The notes: generated by a model from the letters alone, not told the origin. Shown: positions 1 through 8,953, numbered from the stretch's first letter. The stretch: 47,796 nucleotides of DNA from an uncultured Lachnospiraceae bacterium (GCA_946566685.1 CAMNXA010000023.1:1-47796), one strand, 5' to 3'. Numbers and translations: made by a program.

Positions 1-1
1 C

Positions 2-1183
2 TGCGTGACGGGGCTGGTGACGCAGGATACTGCCACATACTGGTCGGTGTTTGGCAAGGCGGTGATTCTGGTTTTGATTCAGATCGGGGGTCTGGGCGTG
101 ATCACGATCGCAGTGTCGGTGGCAAGATTTTCCGGCCGCAAGATTGGCCTGATGCAGCGCAGTACCATGCAGGAAGCGATCGCGGCGCCGCAGATGGGCG
201 GTATCGTGCGGCTTACCGGTTTTATCCTGAAAATGGTGGTGCTGATCGAGGTTCTTGGCGCGGTGGCATTGATGCCGCCCATGATTGCAGAGTTTGGGGT
301 CGTGAAGGGAATCGGGTACGCCGTTTTTCATTCCATTTCGGCTTTCTGTAACGCGGGATTTGACCTGATGGGTGTGAAAGAGCCATATTCTTCGCTGACT
401 TCCTATCTGGGACATCCGCTGATCAATCTTGTGATTATGCTGTTGATCGTGGTGGGTGGTATCGGGTTTTTGACCTGGGACGACATCCGGTGCAATCGTT
501 TGCATCTGCGCAGGTATCGGATGCAGAGCAAGGTCATTTTGTGTGTGACGGCGTTTTTGCTTCTTGTGCCGGCAGTGTATTTCTATTTCTGTGAATTCGG
601 CAGGCCTGTCTGGGATGACATGAGTGTGGGAGAGAAGGTATTTGCCTCGGCGTTCCAGTCGGTTACGGCCCGCACAGCCGGATTTAATACGGTCGATCTG
701 TCCAGGATTACGGAATCCGGACAGATGATCTTTATTATTCTGATGTTGATCGGCGGCTCTCCTGGTTCTACGGCGGGCGGTATGAAGAATACCACCTTTG
801 CGGTATTGTTTGCCACGGCCATAGCAGTGTTTCGCAGAAGGCCGAACGCTCATATTTTCGGCAGGAGGATTCCCAATGATACGGCTCACTATGCGGCCAC
901 CGTTCTGCTGTTGTATACGGTGCTATTTTTGGCGGGCGGCATTTTTATCAGTTATCAGGAGGGAATGCCGGTTATGCCGGCGCTGTTTGAGGCGGCTTCG
1001 GCCATCGGTACGGTGGGAGTGACCCTTGGCATCACGCCGACTTTGAGTGTGGCGTCCAAGCTGGTGCTGATTCTTCTGATGTTTTGGGGAAGGGTGGGCG
1101 GTATGACCATCGTTTATGCTGCATTGGCAACGAAGCATCCTTACGTATCGGAGTTCCCGCAGGAGAAGATTACCGTAGGTTAA
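2..1183 (+). CDS. trkH: TrkH/KtrB family potassium uptake membrane subunit (5' end cut by window)
   Basis: This is the ion-conducting subunit of a Trk/Ktr potassium uptake system in the cytoplasmic membrane. The reading frame is open to the left edge, so the first part of the protein, including the first pore loop, is missing. The remaining roughly 393 residues are strongly hydrophobic. They carry three of the four pore-loop signatures of the superfamily: SAFCNAGFDLMG, TARTAGFNTVD and SAIGTVGVTLG, each centred on the filter glycine. Length and motif order fit KtrB/TrkH. The regulatory TrkA partner follows after about 220 bases that hold an inverted-repeat structure. Family assignment is secure; whether it is KtrB-like (sodium dependent) or TrkH-like cannot be told from this fragment. 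Confidence 0.95.
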   Translation, partial: CVTGLVTQDTATYWSVFGKAVILVLIQIGGLGVITIAVSVARFSGRKIGLMQRSTMQEAIAAPQMGGIVRLTGFILKMVVLIEVLGAVALMPPMIAEFGVVKGIGYAVFHSISAFCNAGFDLMGVKEPYSSLTSYLGHPLINLVIMLLIVVGGIGFLTWDDIRCNRLHLRRYRMQSKVILCVTAFLLLVPAVYFYFCEFGRPVWDDMSVGEKVFASAFQSVTARTAGFNTVDLSRITESGQMIFIILMLIGGSPGSTAGGMKNTTFAVLFATAIAVFRRRPNAHIFGRRIPNDTAHYAATVLLLYTVLFLAGGIFISYQEGMPVMPALFEAASAIGTVGVTLGITPTLSVASKLVLILLMFWGRVGGMTIVYAALATKHPYVSEFPQEKITVG

Positions 1184-1294
1184 TGCGAAAAGAACTTCTA
1201 GCCACTCACAGCAGAGGCTGTTTCGTGGAGAAGTTCTAGAAGTTGCAACGCAACTTCTTTTCGCATAAGAGAATGCCTGAAAGGCGGCATTCTC
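1183..1294. repeat. Nested inverted repeats between trkH and trkA
   Basis: ATGCGAAAAGAA at 1183-1194 is repeated inverted at 1255-1266. The pairing continues inward: AACTTCTAG at 1193-1201 matches CTAGAAGTT at 1236-1244, the right arm carrying about 12 extra bases. A small hairpin (GAAGTTGC at 1239-1246 against GCAACTTC) sits inside the right arm. A separate perfect 9-bp stem (GAGAATGCC 1269-1277, GGCATTCTC 1286-1294) follows. No T-run follows either stem, so this is not a standard terminator. It could fold in the RNA between the two cistrons or be a remnant of a palindromic repeat element. Confidence 0.6.
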
Positions 1295-1308
1295 CGCACG
1301 GATTAGAT

Positions 1309-1376
1309 ATGAATCAGACATAGATTGGACATGAATCAGCCATAGATTGGGCACAAAACAGCTATGAATCAGCCAT
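1309..1376. repeat. Short tandem repeat upstream of trkA
   Basis: A 22-base unit beginning ATGAATCAG and ending TAGATTGGAC occurs at 1309-1330 and again, with two changes, at 1331-1352. A third, shortened copy (ATGAATCAGCCATA) lies at 1363-1376. It ends about 12 bases before the trkA ribosome site. The function is unknown; it could be slipped-strand duplication or a protein-binding array. Confidence 0.6.
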
Positions 1377-1402
1377 AAAAAAGACAATGACGGAGGAAGA
1401 TT

Positions 1403-2050
1403 ATGAAATCAATCTTATTGGTTGGCCTGGGAAGGTTTGGCCGGCATATTGCAGAGAAACTGAATGAACTGGGACACCAGGTGATGGCGGTGGATAAGAA
1501 AGAAGAGAGGGTGGATGCGATTCTGCCGATCGTGACCAACGCCCAGATCGGGGACAGCACTAACGCGGACTTCTTAAGATCTTTGGGAATCCGCAACTTT
1601 GATCTGTGCATTGTGGCCATCGGGGACGATTTTCAGGGGTCGCTGGAGACCACGTCCCTCCTGAAAGAACTGGGGGCAAAGATGGTGGTGTCCCGTGCGG
1701 CGGGAGACGTGCAGGCCAAGTTCCTGTCAAGAAACGGGGCGGATGACATCGTGTATCCGGAAAAACAGCTGGCCAACTGGACGGCGATACGTTACAGTGC
1801 GGATCATATCTTTGACTATATTGAACTGGACGAGGAACATGCGATTGTGGAAGTGTCTGTACCGGAGGATTGGGTGGATAAGACCATCGGTGAATTGGAT
1901 GTACGGAAACGTTACGGTCTGAATATCATGGCGCTTAAGAAGGATGAGAGGATGAATCTGGCGATCACGCCGGATACCCGTGTGTCGAAAGATTATACAC
2001 TGTTAGTACTCGGGACGATGAAGCAGGTGCAGAAAGTGTTCCATATCTAG
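1403..2050 (+). CDS. trkA: TrkA/KtrA family potassium channel regulator
   Basis: This cytoplasmic RCK protein binds nucleotides and gates the partner membrane subunit. The N-terminus is a Rossmann fold with G8-L-G10-R-F-G13 and an acidic residue (D31) at the end of the second strand, the RCK_N signature. Residues from about 135 to 215 fit a TrkA_C ligand-binding domain. At 215 residues it is a single RCK unit, as in KtrA, not the doubled TrkA of enterobacteria. The ATG has a good GGAGGA site a few bases upstream. It lies just downstream of the TrkH/KtrB gene, so the two form one uptake system. Confidence 0.95.
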   Translation: MKSILLVGLGRFGRHIAEKLNELGHQVMAVDKKEERVDAILPIVTNAQIGDSTNADFLRSLGIRNFDLCIVAIGDDFQGSLETTSLLKELGAKMVVSRAAGDVQAKFLSRNGADDIVYPEKQLANWTAIRYSADHIFDYIELDEEHAIVEVSVPEDWVDKTIGELDVRKRYGLNIMALKKDERMNLAITPDTRVSKDYTLLVLGTMKQVQKVFHI

Positions 2051-2098
2051 GTACAAAGAACGGGACATTCTCCGCAGTTTCAGAAGAGGGGTAGTGGA

Positions 2099-3256
2099 TT
2101 GAAAAAGGATAATCCCGCAGACAAACGAAAATGGAATAGTAATCCCAATACCTGGATCATGCTGCTTACGATCGTCTGTGTGGCCGCCACGCTGGTGATG
2201 GCAGTTTATGTGTTGGGGTTTTATCGCAGCAGTTATCATGAGGAGACGGAGCAGGCGGTCTATGATAAGTATTATATGATGATTACGGAGGACAATAAGT
2301 CTTCCATCTGGCGTTCCATCTATCAGGGCGCCTGGGAACAGGCTCTGGAGGAGAATGTATATGTGGACTGGCTGGGGGATGATCTGTTTCAGGGGTACAG
2401 TGTGGAAGAACAGATGCAGATTGCAATCGCGGCCGGGGTGGACGGTATCATTGTGACAGCCAATGAAAATGAAGGGATGACTGAATTGGTCAATAAGGCT
2501 GCTGAAGAAAAGATTCCGGTAGTCACACTGTATGGGGACAACACCCAGAGCGCCCGCTGTAGTTTCGTGGGCATAGGCAGTTACAACCTGGGGCATGAGT
2601 ATGGACGGCTGGCATTGCAGATCATCCGGGAGAAGCTGGCCGGTCAGACTGTGACTTTTGCATTGACTGAGGAGAATGAGGAACAGGGCCTGGAAACACA
2701 AATTGAGGAAGTAAAAATAGGAAGCGCCAAACGTCCTGTAAGGGTGGCCGTGATGGTCAATTCTTATGCACAGGGCTTAGACCAGAATATTCTCTGTTCC
2801 GGCATCCAGGAGACGATCGAGCAGGAGCGGGGAGAGAATCTGGTGATTGAGATGGAACTTCTGTCTGTGGATGATACCAATGCCTTTTCGGTGGAAGAAT
2901 CCATTCGGGATATTTTTATGGAAAAGGATATTCCGGATATCATCATCTGCCTGAATGAGCTGAACACCACCTGCGTCTATCAGGCAGTGGTGGACTATAA
3001 TAAAGTGGGACAGGTCAATATCCTGGGATATTATGATTCTGACACGATCATCAATGCAATTGACAGGGGTGTCATATATGCTACAGTGGCCATAGATACG
3101 GAGCAGATGGGGAAATTCTGTATCAATGCCTTGCAGGAATATCATGAACTTGGCTATACCAGTCAGTATTTCACTGCCGATATTCGACTGATCCACAAAG
3201 ACAATGTGGGAGAATACCTGGGGAAAGGAGACTTGGCCGATGAGAGCATTGAGTAA
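2099..3256 (+). CDS. Membrane-anchored sugar-binding sensor protein (XylFII-like)
   Basis: A periplasmic-binding-protein fold (Peripla_BP_4 type) is tethered by one N-terminal membrane helix (about residues 18-40), not by a lipobox. Motifs such as AGVDGIIVTANEN and AAEEKIPVVTLYGDN are typical of the ribose/xylose-binding group. The gene starts with TTG behind an AGAGGGG site and overlaps the kinase gene by 17 bases. In Clostridium beijerinckii a comparable anchored XylF paralogue (XylFII) works with LytS and YesN to sense D-xylose. The gene order here is the same, so an extracellular sugar-sensing subunit is inferred. The ligand cannot be read from sequence. Confidence 0.8.
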   Translation: MKKDNPADKRKWNSNPNTWIMLLTIVCVAATLVMAVYVLGFYRSSYHEETEQAVYDKYYMMITEDNKSSIWRSIYQGAWEQALEENVYVDWLGDDLFQGYSVEEQMQIAIAAGVDGIIVTANENEGMTELVNKAAEEKIPVVTLYGDNTQSARCSFVGIGSYNLGHEYGRLALQIIREKLAGQTVTFALTEENEEQGLETQIEEVKIGSAKRPVRVAVMVNSYAQGLDQNILCSGIQETIEQERGENLVIEMELLSVDDTNAFSVEESIRDIFMEKDIPDIIICLNELNTTCVYQAVVDYNKVGQVNILGYYDSDTIINAIDRGVIYATVAIDTEQMGKFCINALQEYHELGYTSQYFTADIRLIHKDNVGEYLGKGDLADESIE

Positions 3257-4709
3257 AAGGCGCAGCGTCTCCTTGCAGTTTAAGATCAGCAGTATCTATA
3301 TTCTCACGAATCTTTTGGTGATGATCGTCAACATCGTCCTGCTGATTGGTATTAATAACATGTCGGGACGTCTGGACATGGTCTATCAGGACAATCTGCA
3401 CTTAAATGAACTTTCAGATGCCCTGGGGGTCGTGCAGGATAACATGACAGACTATCTGAACGCCAAGACCACAGATTCCCTGGAAGATTATTACCGCAGT
3501 GAACAGGATTACCGCACCATGATGGCGGATCTGAATGAGCAGATCACGGGTGTGCCTTTTGACCGTATGGAGAGAAATATCCGGAACATGTCCGAGTATT
3601 ATCTGGAAGAAGTGGGACAGACCATTGAGGCCAAGCGCGGGCGCAATGTGGAGAAATACAGGATTCACTATGAGAAGGCTACGCAGATGTATGAGTATAC
3701 AGCCGCCTATATTACCAATCTGAACCTGGAGAAATTCCGCAGCAATTCGGAACGGTACAGCGACCTGCTCAAGCGGTTCAAACTCTTTGAATCCACATCT
3801 CTGGTGGCAATCCTTCTGGTGATGGCCAGTAACGTATGTATTATCATTCGATTTGTGGGGACGATTATCAGTCCCTTAAAGAAACTGGCGGGTTCGGCCA
3901 ATGAGGTGGCGAAGGGCAATTTTGACATAGAGCTTCTGCCGGTGGAGTCCGAGGACGAGGTGGGCGTTGTGACGGGCGCTTTCAATTCCATGGTGGTAAG
4001 CATCAGCAGATATATTGAGCGGATCAGGGAAAGTATGGAGGCTGAACGGGCCTTAAAAGAGCGGGAACTTTTGATGGAAGGGCATTTGAAGGATGCCAGG
4101 TTAAAATATCTACAGGCCCAGATTAATCCCCATTTCCTGTTCAATACTTTAAATGCCGGGGCACAGCTTGCCATGATGGAGGGGGCGGACAGGACATACG
4201 AATATGTGCAGAAGGTAGCGCAGTTTTATCGTTATAATATGAAGAAAAGCGAAGAGACGGTGACGGTTGCGGATGAGATAGAGATGGTGGACTATTATAT
4301 TTATATCCTGAATGTCCGTTTTGCCGGTGATATTCATTATGAGAAACATATTGACCAGTCGCTTCTTGCGGTGGAGATGCCGGGTATGATCCTGCAACCC
4401 ATCGTGGAGAACTGCGTCAATCACGGGATTCATGAGATGGGCAGCGAAGGGATGATCAGCCTGTCGCTTTATCATAAAGAAGGAAGGGTTTGTATCAGTG
4501 TGAAGGATAATGGCGTGGGCATGAGTGAGGAGACAATCCGTAAGGTCATGAGCGGCACATACAGGGAAGAAAATATGGCGGCCGGATCTAACGGAATCGG
4601 TATGGATAACGTCATCTCCCGCATGAGGCTTTTTACAGGCAGTGAGGACGTAATGGTTATCAAAAGTGACGGAAAAGACAAAGGTACGGAAGTTTGTCTG
4701 TATCTGTAG
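3240..4709 (+). CDS. LytS/YesM-type sensor histidine kinase
   Basis: The kinase has 489 residues. A membrane helix at about 18-38, an extracytoplasmic region of about 145 residues, a second helix at about 185-208 and a HAMP domain are followed by a His_kinase domain. The phosphoacceptor is H298 in QAQINPHFLFNTLN. The ATPase domain has the N-box PIVENCVNHGIHE and the glycine motifs DNGVGM and GSNGIGM. I chose the ATG at 3240 over an upstream in-frame ATG because AAAGGAG lies just before it. It should relay the signal of the preceding binding protein to the AraC-type regulator that starts 16 bases downstream. Confidence 0.93.
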   Translation: MRALSKRRSVSLQFKISSIYILTNLLVMIVNIVLLIGINNMSGRLDMVYQDNLHLNELSDALGVVQDNMTDYLNAKTTDSLEDYYRSEQDYRTMMADLNEQITGVPFDRMERNIRNMSEYYLEEVGQTIEAKRGRNVEKYRIHYEKATQMYEYTAAYITNLNLEKFRSNSERYSDLLKRFKLFESTSLVAILLVMASNVCIIIRFVGTIISPLKKLAGSANEVAKGNFDIELLPVESEDEVGVVTGAFNSMVVSISRYIERIRESMEAERALKERELLMEGHLKDARLKYLQAQINPHFLFNTLNAGAQLAMMEGADRTYEYVQKVAQFYRYNMKKSEETVTVADEIEMVDYYIYILNVRFAGDIHYEKHIDQSLLAVEMPGMILQPIVENCVNHGIHEMGSEGMISLSLYHKEGRVCISVKDNGVGMSEETIRKVMSGTYREENMAAGSNGIGMDNVISRMRLFTGSEDVMVIKSDGKDKGTEVCLYL

Positions 4710-4724
4710 AAGGGGGCAGGGCAG

Positions 4725-6323
4725 ATGGGACGCTATAAGATTATGTTGGCGGACGATGAGGGAATCGTGATCGATTCTCTGAAATTTATCATAGAAAAAG
4801 AGTTTGGCGATACCTGTACGATCGAGTATGCCAAGACCGGCAGGAGCGTGATCGAACTGGCGGAGACCTATCGGCCGGATATTGCCATTATGGATATTCA
4901 GATGCCGGGCATTAACGGGATAGAGGCCATGCGGGAAATTCGGGAGAACAATCAGAATGTGATTTTCATTGTCATGTCTGCCTATGATAAATTTGATTAT
5001 GCCAAAGAGGCCATCAAACTGGGCGTTCTGGAATATATCACGAAACCCATGGAGAGGACAAGGATTGTCTCAGTCCTTTCGCGTGCCATGGAGCAGATTG
5101 ATAAGGACAGGGCCAAGCGGAGCAATGACTTGATGATCCGGGAAAAGTTGGAGACGGTGATGCCCATTATTGAGAGCGGACTGGTCTATAACATGCTTTT
5201 TCAGGAACATTTTACGGAGGACATAGAGAACTATAAGAATCTGCTGGGCATTACCCAGGATCAGGCCTATATGCTGGCGGTAGTCTGCGGCGATTCCCAG
5301 GAAGGCAATCATATGACCAACGCTGTGGGAAGCAGCGTGAAGATGCAGGAACATGATAAGGTGGTGCGGGAATGCATCAAGGAGTACTATCCGGATGCCA
5401 TCCTCGGCACGGCCATGGCGAACAAACTGGCGGTGATGGTGCCCTGTGAAGAGCGGAAGATGACCTATAATGAGCGCATTACCATGATCGAGAAGTCCAG
5501 GGAACTTGTGCGGGAGATGCGCAGAAAGACAGATATCAGTTTTCGCATCGGCATCAGTTCGATCCAAAAGATAGAAGAAGCCAGAAACTCCTATAAAGAA
5601 GCCTTAAACGCATTGATCATGACCACCGGCAGTGTGGCCCATGTGGACGATCTGCCCATCGGCTGTGATTATGAGGAGAGTTATCCTATCGATCTGGAAA
5701 AACGTCTCTTCGCGGAAGTGTCCAATGGGGAGACCAACCACGCGGCGGCTACGGCGGAGACCTATTTTGATCTGATCGCACAGGTTCATGGAGAATACCT
5801 GATGAATATACGGCTTAAGGTGTTGGAATTCGTGTTGTATGCGGAGCATCTGGCCTATACTTCCGGCGGGATGACCTATGAATTCCGGGCGAGGGCGGAT
5901 TATCTGCCCACTGTGATGGCGATGGAGGATATCCCTTCCCTACGGACATGGTTTGTCGATAAGATTGCCACGGCCAGCCACAATGTGAGCACCAAGGCCA
6001 CCGAGAAATCCCTGAGCGTGATCGAGACGGCCAAAGAATATATCCGGAACAATTACAGCAGGGATATTTCTCTTGACGAAGTATCTCAGGCGGCCAATAT
6101 CAGTCCTTATTATTTCAGCAAGATATTTAAGGAAGATACGGGAGAGGGATTTGTGGAGTACCTGACGCGTATCCGGATTGATAAGGCCAAAGAACTTTTG
6201 ACCACCACAGAGTGTTCCATGAAGGAGATCTGTGCCATGGTGGGGTATGCGGATCCCAATTATTTCAGCAGGTCTTTTAAGAAAAATGTGGGCGTGACGC
6301 CTACGGAATACAAACAGTTATAA
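4725..6323 (+). CDS. YesN-type response regulator with AraC DNA-binding domain
   Basis: This 532-residue cytoplasmic regulator has an N-terminal receiver domain with D10/D11 and phosphoacceptor D57 in IMDIQMPG, and a conserved lysine in YITKPME. A long linker region follows (about 130-420). The C-terminal pair of AraC helix-turn-helix motifs includes ISLDEVSQAANISPYYFSKIFKE and the second-helix hallmark MVGYADPNYFSRSFKK-NVG-TPTEYK. It is the expected partner of the kinase directly upstream. By analogy with YesN of the XylFII system, its likely target is the ChvE-like transporter operon about 1.3 kb downstream, where paired GTAAA-type half-sites precede the promoter region. Confidence 0.95.
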   Translation: MGRYKIMLADDEGIVIDSLKFIIEKEFGDTCTIEYAKTGRSVIELAETYRPDIAIMDIQMPGINGIEAMREIRENNQNVIFIVMSAYDKFDYAKEAIKLGVLEYITKPMERTRIVSVLSRAMEQIDKDRAKRSNDLMIREKLETVMPIIESGLVYNMLFQEHFTEDIENYKNLLGITQDQAYMLAVVCGDSQEGNHMTNAVGSSVKMQEHDKVVRECIKEYYPDAILGTAMANKLAVMVPCEERKMTYNERITMIEKSRELVREMRRKTDISFRIGISSIQKIEEARNSYKEALNALIMTTGSVAHVDDLPIGCDYEESYPIDLEKRLFAEVSNGETNHAAATAETYFDLIAQVHGEYLMNIRLKVLEFVLYAEHLAYTSGGMTYEFRARADYLPTVMAMEDIPSLRTWFVDKIATASHNVSTKATEKSLSVIETAKEYIRNNYSRDISLDEVSQAANISPYYFSKIFKEDTGEGFVEYLTRIRIDKAKELLTTTECSMKEICAMVGYADPNYFSRSFKKNVGVTPTEYKQL

Positions 6324-6396
6324 ATCCTGTACGGATTGCACATGGGAGGCTGGTGTGTTCTTTTGGGCAGACGGCCGGGACATGGAGGAATAAGGG

Positions 6397-7443
6397 ATGA
6401 AAAGATGGATCAGTCTTTTGCTGATACTGAGTCTGCTTCTCGGAGTGAGTGCCTGCGGTGATGCACAGAGCAGTAAGGTGAGCGAGACCAGGGAAGAAAA
6501 GAAAATACAGATTGGGCTGACTTTCGATTCCTTTGTGATCGAGAGATGGCAGAGGGACCGGGACGTGTTCGTGTCGGTGGCCAAGGAACTGGGAGCGGAG
6601 GTCAATGTACAAAACGCCAACGGCGATGTGGAGGAACAGAAGAAACAGATTGATTACTTTATCCAGAAGGAGATGGACGTGATCGTCATCATTGCCATTG
6701 ATCCGGTGCAGCTGCGGGAATCGGTGGCCAAGGCCAAGGATGCGGGGATCAAGGTGGTAGCCTATGACCGGCTGATCGATGATGCGGATATAGATCTCTA
6801 TATCTCTTTTAACAATGAGATGGTGGGTGCCCTGATGGGACATGCTCTGATCAATGCAGGGCTTGGGGGCGGAGACTATGTGATCATGCTGGGCGGGCCT
6901 TATACAGATAATAATGTGCCGCTGGTGGAAGGCGCTTTTAAGAGGGTCATGGAACAAAACAGGGTGACCATCCTGGGGATCCAACACGCGGAAGGCTGGC
7001 GGGCGGAGATCGCGGCGGCATATGTCTATTCCAATACGGTGGCGATTCAGCAGGCAGATGCCATCATGTGCGGCAATGATGATCTGGCTACCCAGGTGGT
7101 GCGGGCTTTGTCGGAGAAACGACAGGCAGGAGATATTCTGGTGGTGGGACAGGACGCGGATCTGGCTGCCTGCCAGAGGATTGTGGAAGGCACGCAGCTG
7201 ATGACGGTGTACAAGCCAGTGGAGCGTCTGGCGACCAAGGCGGCGGAGGCTTCGGTGGCCCTGGGCAGGGGAGAGTCACTTGGCGAGGATGTGACGGTCA
7301 TGGAAAGCGGGGAATATATGGTTCCCTACATAGGTTTGATCCCCATCAGTGTTACCCGGGAAAATATTGATGAGGTCATCATTGGCAGCGGTTTTCATCT
7401 GAAAGAAGATGTCTATCTGAACGTACCTGATCAGATGCCGTAA
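6397..7443 (+). CDS. Sugar ABC transporter substrate-binding lipoprotein
   Basis: The 348-residue precursor has a classical lipoprotein signal: MKRW, a leucine-rich core, then LGVSAC with C20 as the lipidated cysteine. The mature part is a Peripla_BP_4 fold related to the ChvE-like protein encoded next. Both share a YDRLI segment in the ligand-binding cleft region. GGAGG lies just upstream of the ATG. It closes the sensor cluster and is followed by a terminator, so it is probably co-transcribed with the two-component genes, not with the transporter. It may deliver sugar to the MmsA/MmsB permease or present it to the sensor. Confidence 0.88.
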   Translation: MKRWISLLLILSLLLGVSACGDAQSSKVSETREEKKIQIGLTFDSFVIERWQRDRDVFVSVAKELGAEVNVQNANGDVEEQKKQIDYFIQKEMDVIVIIAIDPVQLRESVAKAKDAGIKVVAYDRLIDDADIDLYISFNNEMVGALMGHALINAGLGGGDYVIMLGGPYTDNNVPLVEGAFKRVMEQNRVTILGIQHAEGWRAEIAAAYVYSNTVAIQQADAIMCGNDDLATQVVRALSEKRQAGDILVVGQDADLAACQRIVEGTQLMTVYKPVERLATKAAEASVALGRGESLGEDVTVMESGEYMVPYIGLIPISVTRENIDEVIIGSGFHLKEDVYLNVPDQMP

Positions 7444-7464
7444 TAGGATTTTTTTGTTCTGACG

Positions 7465-7505
7465 GGGTGTGCTGACACAAAATTGTGCTAGTACACCCTA
7501 TTTTT
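7465..7505 (+). terminator. Rho-independent terminator after the sensor cluster
   Basis: GGGTGT (7465-7470) pairs with ACACCC (7493-7498), with further pairing in the loop (CACAA/TTGTG). A T-rich tail follows from 7499 (TATTTTTAT). It separates the sensor/regulator genes from the highly expressed binding-protein gene. Confidence 0.75.
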
Positions 7506-7519
7506 ATCTGTCTTTCATG

Positions 7520-7571
7520 GTAAAAATGTATAGAAGGTCGTAAATTATTCCTATTTCTTTTGTGATATATT
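7520..7571 (+). promoter_or_regulatory. Candidate activator half-sites and promoter of the transporter operon
   Basis: GTAAAAAT (7520-7527) and GTAAATTA (7540-7547) are direct repeats set exactly 20 bases apart. A -10 like TATATT lies at 7566-7571. No good -35 box stands at the expected place; the second half-site occupies it. That is the arrangement expected of an AraC-type activator contacting RNA polymerase. A GGCGG/CCGCC hairpin (7581-7596) follows in the leader. The reading is inference from spacing alone. Confidence 0.35.
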
Positions 7572-7638
7572 AAAACCACGGGCGGAGAAGACCGCCTGAA
7601 AAAAGAATTCCAAATTTCATAAGGGAGGAAAAGAAAAC

Positions 7639-8796
7639 ATGAAAAAGAAGTTAGTCAGCATGATTCTGGCAACAGCCATGGTTGCAGCAACTTTAGTTGG
7701 CTGTGGCAATAACGGCTCTTCTCAGACAACAGCACCTGCGGCAGAGGCACCGGCGGCAGACGCAGAGGCACCGGCGGCAGACGCAGAGGCACCGGCAGCG
7801 GAAGCACCGGCAGCAGGCGGCGGTAAAGTTGGTGTGGCTATGCCTACCAAGGATTTACAGAGATGGAACCAGGATGGTGCCAACATGCAGAAAGAGTTAG
7901 AGGCAGCAGGCTATGAAGTAGATCTTCAGTATGCTTCTAACGACATCCAGACACAGGTATCCCAGATTGAGAATATGATCAACTCTGGCTGCCAGGTTTT
8001 AGTTATCGCATCTATCGAGGGTGATTCCCTTGGTACAGTGCTTGAGCAGGCAAAAGAGAAGAACATTCCGGTTATCGCTTATGACCGTCTGATCATGAAC
8101 TCTGACGCAGTTTCCTACTATGCTACCTTCGATAACTATATGGTAGGTACCAAGCAGGGTGAGTACATCAGAGACCATCTGGATCTTGACAATGCGGACG
8201 GCCCGTTCAATATCGAGCTGACCACAGGTGATCCTGGTGATAACAATGCAAGATTCTTCTTCGGCGGCGCTATGGATGTTCTTCAGCCTTACATTGATTC
8301 CGGTAAGCTGGTAGTTAAATCCGGCCAGACCGAGTTTGAGGCAGTTGCTACAGCTAACTGGTCAACAGAGACCGCGCAGGCGAGAATGGATTCTATCGTT
8401 TCCGCAAACTATGCAGACGGTACACAGCTTCATGCATGCCTTTGCTCCAATGACTCCACAGCTCTTGGTGTAGCAAACTCTCTTGAAGCTAACTACACAG
8501 GCGAATGGCCGATCATCACTGGTCAGGACTGCGATATCGCAAGCGTTAAGAACATGATCGCCGGCAAACAGTCCATGTCTATCTTCAAAGATACACGTAC
8601 ACTGGCATCCAAGGTTGTAGAGATGGTTGACGCTATCATGAAGGGCGGCGAGGCTCCGGTTAACGATACTAAGAGTTACGACAACGGCACAGGTATCATT
8701 CCTTCATTCCTTTGCGAGCCTGTATTTGCTGATATCAACAACTACAAAGAACTGTTGATTGATTCTGGTTATTACACAGAGGCTGATTTACAGTAA
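7639..8796 (+). CDS. chvE: ChvE-like multiple-monosaccharide-binding lipoprotein
   Basis: This is the extracellular substrate-binding subunit of a CUT2-type sugar importer. A lipoprotein signal ends at C22 (TLVGCG). A low-complexity Ala/Pro/Glu/Asp linker of about 30 residues, encoded by 21-base tandem repeats, tethers the binding domain. The domain has the ChvE/XylF signatures TKDLQRWNQDGANM, IASIEGDSLG and AYDRLIMNSD. The GGAGG site is strong and codon use is more uniform than in neighbouring genes, which suggests heavy expression, normal for binding proteins. The ATPase and permease genes follow. Ligands in the family include xylose, glucose, galactose and arabinose; the specific one is not readable. 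Confidence 0.92.
   Translation: MKKKLVSMILATAMVAATLVGCGNNGSSQTTAPAAEAPAADAEAPAADAEAPAAEAPAAGGGKVGVAMPTKDLQRWNQDGANMQKELEAAGYEVDLQYASNDIQTQVSQIENMINSGCQVLVIASIEGDSLGTVLEQAKEKNIPVIAYDRLIMNSDAVSYYATFDNYMVGTKQGEYIRDHLDLDNADGPFNIELTTGDPGDNNARFFFGGAMDVLQPYIDSGKLVVKSGQTEFEAVATANWSTETAQARMDSIVSANYADGTQLHACLCSNDSTALGVANSLEANYTGEWPIITGQDCDIASVKNMIAGKQSMSIFKDTRTLASKVVEMVDAIMKGGEAPVNDTKSYDNGTGIIPSFLCEPVFADINNYKELLIDSGYYTEADLQ
7741..7803 (+). repeat. 21-base in-frame tandem repeat coding the ChvE linker
   Basis: Two identical 21-base units (7741-7761, 7762-7782) and one variant (7783-7803) encode AEAPAAD-type heptads. The repeat keeps frame, so copy-number change would alter only linker length. Confidence 0.85.
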
Positions 8797-8798
8797 CA

Positions 8799-8851
8799 AA
8801 AGTAAATTCCTTCGGAATTAACTTTGCGAGTTCCGCTCACGCGGACCTCGG
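8799..8851 (+). repeat. Dispersed palindromic repeat, copy 1
   Basis: Directly after the chvE stop codon two hairpins stand in tandem: AATTCC-TTC-GGAATT (8805-8819) and TCCGC-TCAC-GCGGA (8832-8845), joined by AACTTTGCGAG and followed by CCTCGG. The order matches the reverse complement of 23103-23155, which reads AAAAGTAAATT, hairpin, AATTAACTTTGCGAG, hairpin, CTCGG. It is therefore one copy of a repeat family and not a unique terminator. Confidence 0.7.
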
Positions 8852-8953
8852 TGATCCCGGTACGGACTTGGCAGTAGTAAATAAATCTTGCGAAATCTAT
8901 TATACGTGGATTCTGATAATTCCAGGAAATTTATGACATCAAAACATAATTTG

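Noticed and set aside
1309..1376. Possible CRISPR-like repeats
   Set aside because: Units are nearly contiguous without unique spacers and there are too few; no cas genes nearby.
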